A stretch of 12,511 nucleotides of DNA from Promethearchaeia archaeon (GTDB lineage: Archaea > Asgardarchaeota > Lokiarchaeia > Sigyniarchaeales > SOKP01): the NCBI GenBank assembly GCA_029856295.1, contig JAHQWS010000330.1, positions 1 through 12,511 on the forward strand, given 5' to 3'. Every line of letters starts with the position of its first letter. Positions within the stretch are counted from its first letter, which is position 1. This document shows positions 6,621 to 12,511 of this stretch, piece by piece. The position numbers were made by a program, and so were the translations under genes. The notes below the pieces were generated by a model, which saw only the letters and a program-made list of their open reading frames with translations, was not told the origin of the DNA and searched no databases.

Positions 6621-6628
6621 AAAAAAAA
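6621..6628 (-). terminator. T-run terminator of synthetase 2
   Basis: Eight consecutive A on the plus strand give eight T in the minus-strand transcript, 13 bases after the synthetase 2 stop codon and within the 30-base gap to the convergent dehydratase-like gene. Confidence 0.35.
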
Positions 6629-6641
6629 TTTAGATATAACG

Positions 6642-8273
6642 TTATTTTGGAGGAGGCAATAGTTCTTTTTTTAACCTCATACGATCAACTTTTCCAATTC
6701 TCGTAATCGGAAGATCATTGGGATCAAGAGGATATACAATAATTTTCTTTGGAACTTTAAATTTAGCCAAATTATCTTCGCATATCTTCATAATTTCTTC
6801 TTTATCACTCTCGTCAAAATTTTGCCCTAACTCCGGTCCTATCACAAGCCAAACAACTTCCCCGAGTATCTCATCAGGGGCACCTAGTGCGGCTGCGATT
6901 GCCACTTTTGGGTGTGAAATTGCAAGATCTTCAATCTCCGCAGGAAGCACTGTATAAGCTCCTACTCTCATAATTTCTTTAATTCGTCCCGTAATATATA
7001 ATCCTCCTTCTTCATCAAGATACCCTAGATCCCCTGTTTTACAATATCCATCGGAGGTAAATCCTGCTTTATCTTCCTCGGGCATTTTATAATATTTTTT
7101 GCTCGTTAGGGGACCATTGACTAGGACTTCACCTATTTCTCCTGGAGGAAGCTCTTTTCCTTCCTCATCTATAATTTTTATGTCCATACCTGGAAGTGCT
7201 TTTCCTCCATAACCTTTTGCAATTTTTTCGAAATCTTCTCCCGGTTCTGTAAAAGTTACTTCTGCCCCGGCTTCGGTGCTTCCATATCCAACAATTATAT
7301 TTTCACAAATACGATCATTGATCCCTTTCAATAGATCTAATGGTACTTTTTCTCCTGAGAGAATAGTCAGTTTTAAATATTTCTTTGGCTCAAACGTATC
7401 GAGATCTGGCAAAGAAAGGTAAATCTTAAACATTGTAGGGACACCCCCAAAAACTTTAAGATCATACTTTTGCATTGCTTTTAATGAATCCCAGGGAGAC
7501 CAAGATGCTTGTACAATATTCTCTGCTCCAGATATAATACCAGTTCCAAGCAGTTCAACAGTCCCGCCGACATGACTGACAGGCAAATTCAACAGCCATT
7601 TAGGGTGCTCATCTACTTTCATGAAACCTTTTGTTATGAAAAAGTCCATTAGTGTATTATATTCGATATGGCACATCTCAATAATATTTGTATGAGATAA
7701 CTCAACCGCTTTGGGAAATCCAGTTGTACCACCTGTCCATACTACGAGAGTACAATCCCCCGGATCCTGATTGTCTTTGGCAGCTTTCAATTTATCAATG
7801 AGTTTATAATCCTTTGCCATTAAATCTTCAAATGGAGTGCCTAAAGCATGTTTACCCACCATAATATATTGAATATCTCCGAATTCAGAACTTAAATCTC
7901 TTAAATTATCGGCAATTTTGTTCTTTTGCCATTTATCAATTGTGACTATAACTTTTGGTTCAGAATGTGGAATTAACAGCCTAAAATCTGCTTTTTTGTA
8001 TTCCTTGTCCATGGGGATTGTTATAGCGCCTATCTTACTAGCTGCTATAAAGATAATAATATATTCAGGTATTGTTGGGAGCACTGTAACAACGGTATCC
8101 CCTTTTTTTATACCCATATCTAAAAAAGCCATGGCAAGTTGATCAGATTTATCATTCAATTCTTTTGCAGTAATAACAGTTTTCTTACCAAACCTAATTG
8201 AGGGAAAATCAGGCTTTTTTTCGGCCCAATATTCCGGATAATTCCAGAAAAGTTTAAATTTTGGTAGTTCCAT
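6642..8273 (-). CDS. AMP-forming acyl-CoA synthetase (ANL superfamily), copy 2
   Basis: This acyl-CoA synthetase has 543 residues counted from ATG 8273. It forms an acyl-AMP and then an acyl-CoA. Motifs from that start are WTGGTTGFPKA (179-189), LPVSHVGG with H234, YGSTEAG (330-336), TGDLG (413-417), GRIKEIMRVGAY (429-440) and ITRIGKVDR with catalytic K528. Compared with copy 1 it keeps the standard acid after GRxK and has a longer C-terminal segment (YPLDPNDLPITR). A start at GTG 8288 is also open, but that GTG lies inside AAAGGTGA, an archaeal ribosome site. The protein from ATG 8273 (MELPKFKLFWNY) also aligns with the start of copy 1 (MDIPKFDFLWQY). The MaoC-type gene lies upstream on the same strand, 85 bases away, so co-transcription is possible. 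A separate TATA-like ATATTTAAAA near 8300-8309 would permit its own message. The acyl substrate cannot be read from sequence. Confidence 0.92.
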   Translation of the reverse strand: MELPKFKLFWNYPEYWAEKKPDFPSIRFGKKTVITAKELNDKSDQLAMAFLDMGIKKGDTVVTVLPTIPEYIIIFIAASKIGAITIPMDKEYKKADFRLLIPHSEPKVIVTIDKWQKNKIADNLRDLSSEFGDIQYIMVGKHALGTPFEDLMAKDYKLIDKLKAAKDNQDPGDCTLVVWTGGTTGFPKAVELSHTNIIEMCHIEYNTLMDFFITKGFMKVDEHPKWLLNLPVSHVGGTVELLGTGIISGAENIVQASWSPWDSLKAMQKYDLKVFGGVPTMFKIYLSLPDLDTFEPKKYLKLTILSGEKVPLDLLKGINDRICENIIVGYGSTEAGAEVTFTEPGEDFEKIAKGYGGKALPGMDIKIIDEEGKELPPGEIGEVLVNGPLTSKKYYKMPEEDKAGFTSDGYCKTGDLGYLDEEGGLYITGRIKEIMRVGAYTVLPAEIEDLAISHPKVAIAAALGAPDEILGEVVWLVIGPELGQNFDESDKEEIMKICEDNLAKFKVPKKIIVYPLDPNDLPITRIGKVDRMRLKKELLPPPK

Positions 8274-8283
8274 TTCTCTTATT

Positions 8284-8290
8284 TTCACCT
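8284..8290 (-). promoter_or_regulatory. Ribosome binding site of synthetase 2 that decides the start
   Basis: The minus strand reads AGGTGAA here, with GGTGA ending 11 bases before ATG 8273. It matches the archaeal 16S anti-Shine-Dalgarno complement. The GTG inside it (8288-8286) is in frame and could be mistaken for the start codon. Confidence 0.65.
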
Positions 8291-8358
8291 TTGTGTGGAT
8301 TTTAAATATATATGAATTTTTTATTCTTTCGACAAATATTACCTAATTTAATATATTT

Positions 8359-9237
8359 TTATTCTTTAATTTTTATATATCCATTTCTTATTGCTTTCTT
8401 GTGCTCATTATTATAAACTTCAAAAAATAAATTCACATCTCCTTCTAATTTGCTTCTGTTTTTTAGGTGGATCTCAATGTCTGTTCCTGGCAAAACCATA
8501 CCAGTAAAATTACATGCTATCGCTTTTATATTTTCTGGATTTCCTTTAGCTTCTTTATTAGTAATCTCTTTAACCGCATACGCAAGTGTAGCCGTGCCTT
8601 GCAGAATGATATCAGACAGTCCTACCATGTGAGCAAATTTTTTAGAGGTATGAATTGGAAAAAAAATATTCGTACAACCATCGTAGAGAAAAGTTTGGAG
8701 CTTATCAATTTTTATAGTTTCATTCCATAGGGGATTTGAGTTATCTTTTTCTTGAGGTAATTTTGGAAGATTTTCTTCTCCCTTTGCCTCACCTGCACAT
8801 TCAACGCCTCGAAGCATACCTCCGATATGTTCTGTAAACACTGGCGCTTCATTTTGGTCTAACGCATCCAACCGTATAATAACATATGTCCCTGCTCGAT
8901 GAGGTAAGATTGCTGCTATCCTCCCTTTTATCGTTAATTCATCACTAGGCTTGATTAGCCGATGGAAGGCGAGATGTTCACTATAGTGAACCATTGTTGT
9001 CATAACTCTATTTGAGAATTTTTTTCCAATCATGAAATCTCGGATATTCTCTATTAAAGGCCATGTTATTGCGACTGCGTACATTGGTGGCGCGACGATA
9101 CCATCATTCCTTTCATCATCAAAATAATACGGATTGCGATCGTTAATCGCAGCAGCATAATTCATTGTATTTCGCCAGTGTATTTTGACGGAATAATCTT
9201 TTAGAGGAGTATTTATATATTCAGTTCCAATTTTCAT
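8359..9237 (-). CDS. MaoC-like double-hotdog dehydratase/hydratase
   Basis: This 292-residue protein is built of two hotdog domains, like hydratase-2 and FAS1-type dehydratases. Members hydrate 2-enoyl-CoA or dehydrate 3-hydroxyacyl-CoA, including short branched substrates. The N-terminal domain (about 1-145) has YAAAINDRNPYYFDD (27-41), GIVAPPMYA (46-54) and HYSEHLAFHRLIKPSDEL (84-101). The C-terminal domain (about 175-292) has FFPIHTSKKFAHMVGLSDII (192-211) followed by LQGTA. The classical hydratase-2 motif D-x-N-P-x-H is split: the first domain keeps D33 and N35 but has Tyr at the His position, while the second keeps H196 but has Ile and Phe at the Asp and Asn positions. Relatives acting on mesaconyl-type CoA esters also vary in this motif, so loss of activity should not be assumed. 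ATG 9237 is supported by AGGAG at 9249-9245, 7 bases upstream. The gene precedes synthetase 2 on the same strand and is divergent from the amino-acid permease. Confidence 0.85.
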   Translation of the reverse strand: MKIGTEYINTPLKDYSVKIHWRNTMNYAAAINDRNPYYFDDERNDGIVAPPMYAVAITWPLIENIRDFMIGKKFSNRVMTTMVHYSEHLAFHRLIKPSDELTIKGRIAAILPHRAGTYVIIRLDALDQNEAPVFTEHIGGMLRGVECAGEAKGEENLPKLPQEKDNSNPLWNETIKIDKLQTFLYDGCTNIFFPIHTSKKFAHMVGLSDIILQGTATLAYAVKEITNKEAKGNPENIKAIACNFTGMVLPGTDIEIHLKNRSKLEGDVNLFFEVYNNEHKKAIRNGYIKIKE

Positions 9238-9386
9238 TCGTTTTCTCCTATTTCTGTAAGTTTATCTTATGATTGAAAATTCAAACATTTAAATAATTAT
9301 TAGGTTAAATTTAAAATTAATACATTTTATATTTAAAAAATATTTAAACATAAAACTTTAAAAAAAGAAGTTATAGGTAAGTAATT
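9238..9386. promoter_or_regulatory. Divergent promoter region, MaoC-like gene / amino-acid permease
   Basis: This 149-base gap serves both genes. For the MaoC-like gene, ATTTAAAT at 9287-9294 is a TATA candidate and AGGAG at 9249-9245 the ribosome site. For the permease, TATTTAAA occurs at 9330-9337 and again at 9341-9348, with CTTTAAAA at 9356-9363. The copy at 9341 would place the transcript start near 9371, just before AGGT at 9375-9378, which is 8 bases before ATG 9387. Confidence 0.45.
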
Positions 9387-10805
9387 ATGGCTGAAGATAA
9401 AGAATTAAAGCGTGGTCTCACATTACCAATGGCAGTTTTTATCATCATTGGTATGGTTATTGGTTCTTCTATATGGATATCACCCGCAGCTTATTTGTCT
9501 AGGACGGGGCCTGCAATATTTATAGCTTACATGTTAGCGGTAATACCGGGAATCTTTGTGGCTTACTGTTGTGCGTATGTAGGTTCAGCACTTCCAGTAG
9601 GTGGAGGATCGTACATGGTAAGCAGTAGATTAATGGGAAAATTTGTAGGGTTTATGGTTGTATGGTTGATAATTTTAGCTGTCTGTGCTGCATTGGCTTT
9701 TTTAGGCGCAACTTTTGCATTATTTATAGCGGAAATTTTTATGATACCAGAAGAAAGTAGAATGATGTTTGTAATCATAGTTGGCATAGTAGTATTAATT
9801 GCATTTTATCTGCTAAATTTTCTGCATGTAGAAATATCAGGGTTAGTAGAAATGATTATTACAATCGTCGGTGATATATTAGTTATGATCATTTTTCTAA
9901 TAGCTGCATTTTCGCATTACGATTCAGGAAATTTTGACCCTATGTTTCCACTTGGAGTATCTCCAGTTTTATTCGCTGCATTGGTATTTTTCTTTTCATA
10001 CACAGGATTTACATTGATATTAGATGTTGCTGGCGAAGTAAAGAATCCTCAGAAAAACATTCCACGAGCCCTTCTTATAAGTATCCCGGTACTCTTAATA
10101 TTATATACTCTACAAGCTTTAATGGTAGCTGGAATACATCCGTATAATAAACCAGTAGGAACTGTAACTGAAATTATCCGGTCAGGAGGTATTCTTCCTG
10201 GAGGTTTCATAGTAATCATAACCATATTAATTGCGCTAGCAATAGCATCGACCTTGCATCCCTTGTACTTAGCTTTCTCGAGAGACTTTTTAATGGCGGG
10301 AAGAGATGAACTATTTCCTAAAAAATTTGCGAAGCTACACCCTAAATTCAAGACTCCAATCCCCGCCTTAACCCTCCTTCTCATAGTAGGCATTATTTTC
10401 TTAGTAACCTTTATACCGCTATTTGGACCTCAATTTGGTATAGCTACAACCGCCGTATTATTAAGTGCTGTTACTGCTGTTGTGGTTCTTATTTTACAGA
10501 TTCCATTATGCATAGCAGCAATTCGACTCCACAAAAAGTTTCCAGAATTACATGAAAAATCAGGTTTTAAACCTTCCTTAAGGAGTATCAAAATTATGAG
10601 CATTTTAGGAGCAGTTTCCTCGTTTGTGTTTATATTACTGCTATTTACTGATCCTGATGCCGGACTCATAATAGCGATAATTGTCTTTCCCTATGCGGGT
10701 ATAGGGGTCGTTGTTTATTTGATTAGGAAGGCGGTATTAAAGAAGCGAGGCATTGACATGGATGAAGTCGTTAAAGGTTGGCCAGAACAAATAACTTTCG
10801 AATAA
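9387..10805 (+). CDS. APC-family amino-acid permease
   Basis: This is a secondary transporter of the amino acid-polyamine-organocation superfamily, 472 residues with about 12 membrane helices (roughly 14-34, 42-65, 86-117, 127-145, 152-175, 192-214, 227-249, 272-292, 325-346, 353-378, 403-421, 426-448). Helix 1 carries the unwound substrate-site motif IGMVIGSSIWISPA (21-34). The helix 6 region has FSYTGFTLILDVAGEVKNPQ (203-222) followed by NIPRA, and the loop before helix 9 has SRDFLMAGRDELFPKKFAKL (298-317), all typical of bacterial and archaeal APC permeases. It most likely imports an amino acid with protons or sodium, or exchanges one for a product; the substrate is not readable. No cleavable signal is expected. 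ATG 9387 is supported by AGGT 8 bases upstream. It is divergent from the MaoC-like gene. With three amino-acid-acting enzymes nearby, a role in supplying their substrates is a reasonable inference. Confidence 0.9.
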   Translation: MAEDKELKRGLTLPMAVFIIIGMVIGSSIWISPAAYLSRTGPAIFIAYMLAVIPGIFVAYCCAYVGSALPVGGGSYMVSSRLMGKFVGFMVVWLIILAVCAALAFLGATFALFIAEIFMIPEESRMMFVIIVGIVVLIAFYLLNFLHVEISGLVEMIITIVGDILVMIIFLIAAFSHYDSGNFDPMFPLGVSPVLFAALVFFFSYTGFTLILDVAGEVKNPQKNIPRALLISIPVLLILYTLQALMVAGIHPYNKPVGTVTEIIRSGGILPGGFIVIITILIALAIASTLHPLYLAFSRDFLMAGRDELFPKKFAKLHPKFKTPIPALTLLLIVGIIFLVTFIPLFGPQFGIATTAVLLSAVTAVVVLILQIPLCIAAIRLHKKFPELHEKSGFKPSLRSIKIMSILGAVSSFVFILLLFTDPDAGLIIAIIVFPYAGIGVVVYLIRKAVLKKRGIDMDEVVKGWPEQITFE

Positions 10806-10859
10806 TGTAAAACCAATAAATTAGAAAGATTAGCTCGTGAAAAAAGAAGTGACTAACTG

Positions 10860-11759
10860 CTAGTTTAAAATATAACCATTATTTTTTTTTTCAATTATCT
10901 TGTTTTTAAGAAATTTTTCAAAATGTTTCTCAATCATTATTTTTTCGGCTATAATCTCAAATACTTCCCAGGGACCGTATTTTCTATATATTATATTCTT
11001 TTTTACCAAGTCATCCGGGTTTATTGGGTTCGTTTCTGAGAGATAGGATAAAATCCTTTCATCGTATTCGTAAATTTTCGATTTATATTTTTTTAATTCT
11101 TCTTTTATTAGTTTTACTCCTTGAAATAACCCTTTATGCCCTGAAACAGCGGCTTCCATATTCAACTCTTCTAATTTTTCGATGGATTCTTCGAAATCCA
11201 TAACACTCGAATCAAGACCCCCGTAAAAAGGACCGAAATTGGTAAGGTCGATGTCAGCTAGGAAACATATTCTAGATTTTTCTTCAAAAAAGCAACAGTG
11301 GCCCGCTGTATGACCTGGGGTATGTATTACTTTTAAACGTAAATCGTTAATTTCAATTATTTCATCATTTTCGATAACTCTATCTATTTTAGTATTATTA
11401 ATCCTGAATCCTTCAAGTAATTCTTGAAACTCTGGAAAGTCTGCGACCTTGAGACCATAAAAAGGAAAAATTTTATCAATATCCTCTATAATATGCTTAT
11501 CTTCACTATGACACAAAAATTCAGCTTCTTTCAGCACCCTGTTGCCCAGAATATGATCCTCGTGCCAGTGTGAATTTATAACGGATTTAATATCAAATTT
11601 CCTTCTTAGTTTTCTAATGCGTCCATTTGAGATTCCAGTGTCAATTAAATAATCCCCTATTAGCATGGAATTCGAATAAGGATACCCCCCCCTTCTTTCT
11701 CCCTCAACATAATAGATATTTTCAAACTCATCTGACAAAGGTTTTATAAATTCGGGCAT
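10860..11759 (-). CDS. MBL-fold metallo-hydrolase, probably with a C-terminal winged helix
   Basis: This metallo-beta-lactamase-fold hydrolase has 299 residues and a complete dinuclear metal site: SHWHEDH (H64, H66, D68, H69), H150 in TPGHTAGH, D169 in FLADID and H208 in SGHKG. The N-terminal part (about 13-41, YYVEG to LIDTG) is the usual beta-sandwich start. Residues from about 230 onward (EYDERILSYL, then a helical, lysine-rich end) resemble the small winged helix attached to LACTB2-like members. Relatives hydrolyse thioesters such as S-lactoylglutathione, lactones, nucleic acids or other esters. A CoA-thioesterase role would suit the neighbours but is conjecture. A G8 run encodes residues 23-25 (RGG). 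ATG 11759 has no clear ribosome site; CTTTTTAAC about 25 bases upstream (near 11784-11792) suggests a leaderless message. It is convergent with the permease, with a 54-base gap. The substrate is unknown. Confidence 0.88.
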   Translation of the reverse strand: MPEFIKPLSDEFENIYYVEGERRGGYPYSNSMLIGDYLIDTGISNGRIRKLRRKFDIKSVINSHWHEDHILGNRVLKEAEFLCHSEDKHIIEDIDKIFPFYGLKVADFPEFQELLEGFRINNTKIDRVIENDEIIEINDLRLKVIHTPGHTAGHCCFFEEKSRICFLADIDLTNFGPFYGGLDSSVMDFEESIEKLEELNMEAAVSGHKGLFQGVKLIKEELKKYKSKIYEYDERILSYLSETNPINPDDLVKKNIIYRKYGPWEVFEIIAEKIMIEKHFEKFLKNKIIEKKNNGYILN

Positions 11760-11885
11760 ATATATCCACTTCTGCTGAGAGTTAAAAAGGTTAAATTTCC
11801 AATTCTCTTAAATTTTTGTTTTTAAGAGATATATGAAAAGAAGCTTTAAGGCTAATAACATTTAATTTTTATGGTATGAAGTTGC
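11760..11885. promoter_or_regulatory. Gap before the MBL gene with a 9-bp inverted repeat
   Basis: This 126-base gap lies between two same-strand genes. It contains the perfect inverted repeat TCTCTTAAA (11804-11812) and TTTAAGAGA (11821-11829) with an 8-base loop. The repeat starts about 45 bases upstream of the MBL start, just outside the TATA-like CTTTTTAAC. It could be an operator, or a stem-loop at the 3' end of the longin-like gene transcript. No ORF or RNA gene is convincing here. Confidence 0.35.
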
Positions 11886-12452
11886 TTAGATGTGTTCAAT
11901 CATCTTCATATAAATTTTATTTAAATCTTTTAACCAAATTCTACCGATTAATTCTAGATGCGATATATAATCAACTGAACCCATTTTTCTAAAATTTTGA
12001 AAATCATTATGATATACCTCAAAAAGAAAGGAAAAATAAGTTCTTATCTGTGAATCAACAAATTTGATATCAACTTCAGGATTTAATAAGAAAATTACCG
12101 AATAATCCTCAAAATCGAAAAAGGTTTGCAATTTGATATTTTTGCCTTCTAACTTGAATCCAGCTAAGTCTTTAATATTTATCTCTGCTGAAAACCGTTC
12201 TAGGGCGCTAATAAACATAGGAATAAGCTCAATGTCGAGGCAACTTTCTTTCCCATCTATATCCCTTTTTAGAAAGAAATCCAAAGCATCTTGGAAAATC
12301 TCGAATTTTAGTAATGTTTTTCCATCCTTATCTGCTACAAAGCAACCTAAAAAAGCAGGTATTTCCGATTTTGATAAATTAAGGTCAATTTTCTCACAGA
12401 TATAGTCATCAAGTATAATCGACTTTAAATCATTAGAAACTGTAGTTATCAT
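11886..12452 (-). CDS. Longin/roadblock-like small protein, function unknown
   Basis: I do not recognise this 188-residue protein as a named gene. The predicted strand-helix order reads as two strands around FVADKDGKTLLKFEI (38-52), a helix around IPMFISALERFSAEI (77-91), three strands from about 97 to 128 (GFKLEGKNIKLQTF, then YSVIFLLNP), and long C-terminal helices with SFLFEVYHNDFQNFRK. This two-strand, helix, three-strand, helix pattern fits longin or roadblock folds, which in Asgard archaea are numerous and are thought to work with small Ras-like GTPases. No catalytic motif, signal peptide or membrane helix is visible, so a binding or scaffold role is the better guess. ATG 12452 has only a weak GAG 5 bases upstream; TTTTATAAT near 12486-12495 is a TATA candidate. 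It lies upstream of the MBL gene on the same strand, 126 bases away. Coding status is well supported by length and composition; the fold call is an inference. Confidence 0.6.
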   Translation of the reverse strand: MITTVSNDLKSIILDDYICEKIDLNLSKSEIPAFLGCFVADKDGKTLLKFEIFQDALDFFLKRDIDGKESCLDIELIPMFISALERFSAEINIKDLAGFKLEGKNIKLQTFFDFEDYSVIFLLNPEVDIKFVDSQIRTYFSFLFEVYHNDFQNFRKMGSVDYISHLELIGRIWLKDLNKIYMKMIEHI

Positions 12453-12511
12453 TAGTACTCAATACCGATTCTTTTTCTCTTAATATTATAAAATTAATAG
12501 GTGTTTTTATT
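12453..12511 (-). promoter_or_regulatory. Upstream region of the longin-like gene
   Basis: These last 59 bases hold an AT-rich TATA-like TTTTATAAT (minus strand, around 12486-12495), about 35-45 bases before ATG 12452. No other gene start or end is visible before the window edge. Confidence 0.3.

Noticed and set aside
9321..9366. Repeated TTTAAA units as a possible repeat array
   Set aside because: There are only three short, irregularly spaced copies in AT-rich DNA; alternative TATA-like sites are a sufficient explanation.
10049..10393. Minus-strand 114-codon open frame inside the permease
   Set aside because: It is antisense to conserved permease helices; its composition reflects the complementary strand.
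12133..12405. Plus-strand 90-codon open frame opposite the longin-like gene
   Set aside because: The minus-strand frame is longer, gives a protein-like strand/helix pattern and fills the gene slot; the plus frame is Ser/Lys-rich antisense.
1..12511. tRNA genes, CRISPR arrays, insertion sequences or phage genes
   Set aside because: No GC-rich cloverleaf-like stretch, no regularly spaced repeats, no terminal inverted repeats with a transposase and no integrase or phage protein could be seen on either strand.

Overview
This window most likely comes from an archaeon, probably an Asgard archaeon of the Lokiarchaeia type. The DNA is very AT-rich. Candidate promoters look archaeal, with TATA-like boxes 24-50 bases before starts. 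Ribosome sites are of the GGTGA/GAGGT/AGGAG type or absent, as in leaderless genes. The rightmost gene resembles the small longin/roadblock-like proteins that are abundant in Asgard genomes. The assignment is inferred: there is no rRNA or other phylogenetic marker, so archaeal origin is fairly secure and Asgard origin is moderate.

Layout, left to right: (1) a PLP enzyme of the D-cysteine desulfhydrase/ACC deaminase family, minus strand, cut by the left edge; (2) a Leu/Glu/Phe/Val-type amino-acid dehydrogenase, plus; (3) an enoyl-CoA hydratase (copy 1), minus; (4) an AMP-forming acyl-CoA synthetase (copy 1), plus; (5) a second enoyl-CoA hydratase, minus; (6) a threonine/serine dehydratase or serine racemase-like PLP enzyme, plus; (7) a second acyl-CoA synthetase, minus; (8) a double-hotdog MaoC-type dehydratase, minus; (9) a 12-helix APC amino-acid permease, plus; (10) an MBL-fold hydrolase with a complete metal site and a probable C-terminal winged helix, minus; (11) a longin-like protein of unknown function, minus.

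The content is coherent: amino-acid import, three deaminating or PLP enzymes that can yield 2-oxo acids, and five CoA-thioester enzymes (two ligases, two crotonases, one MaoC hydratase). A reasonable inference is an amino-acid or short/branched acid catabolic neighbourhood. The linking steps (2-oxoacid:ferredoxin oxidoreductase, acyl-CoA dehydrogenase, hydroxyacyl-CoA dehydrogenase, thiolase) are not in the window, so the pathway is incomplete here. Two enzyme pairs are clear duplicates: the enoyl-CoA hydratases at about 60 % identity and the synthetases at about 45-50 %, both judged by eye.

Genes alternate strand almost perfectly, giving four convergent pairs with 27-61 base gaps and four divergent pairs with 149-229 base control regions. 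Most genes must therefore have their own promoter. Only MaoC to synthetase 2, and possibly the longin-like gene to the MBL gene, could be co-transcribed. No gene-free stretch exceeds 300 bases. I saw no tRNA, rRNA, CRISPR array, transposase, integrase or plasmid/phage gene.
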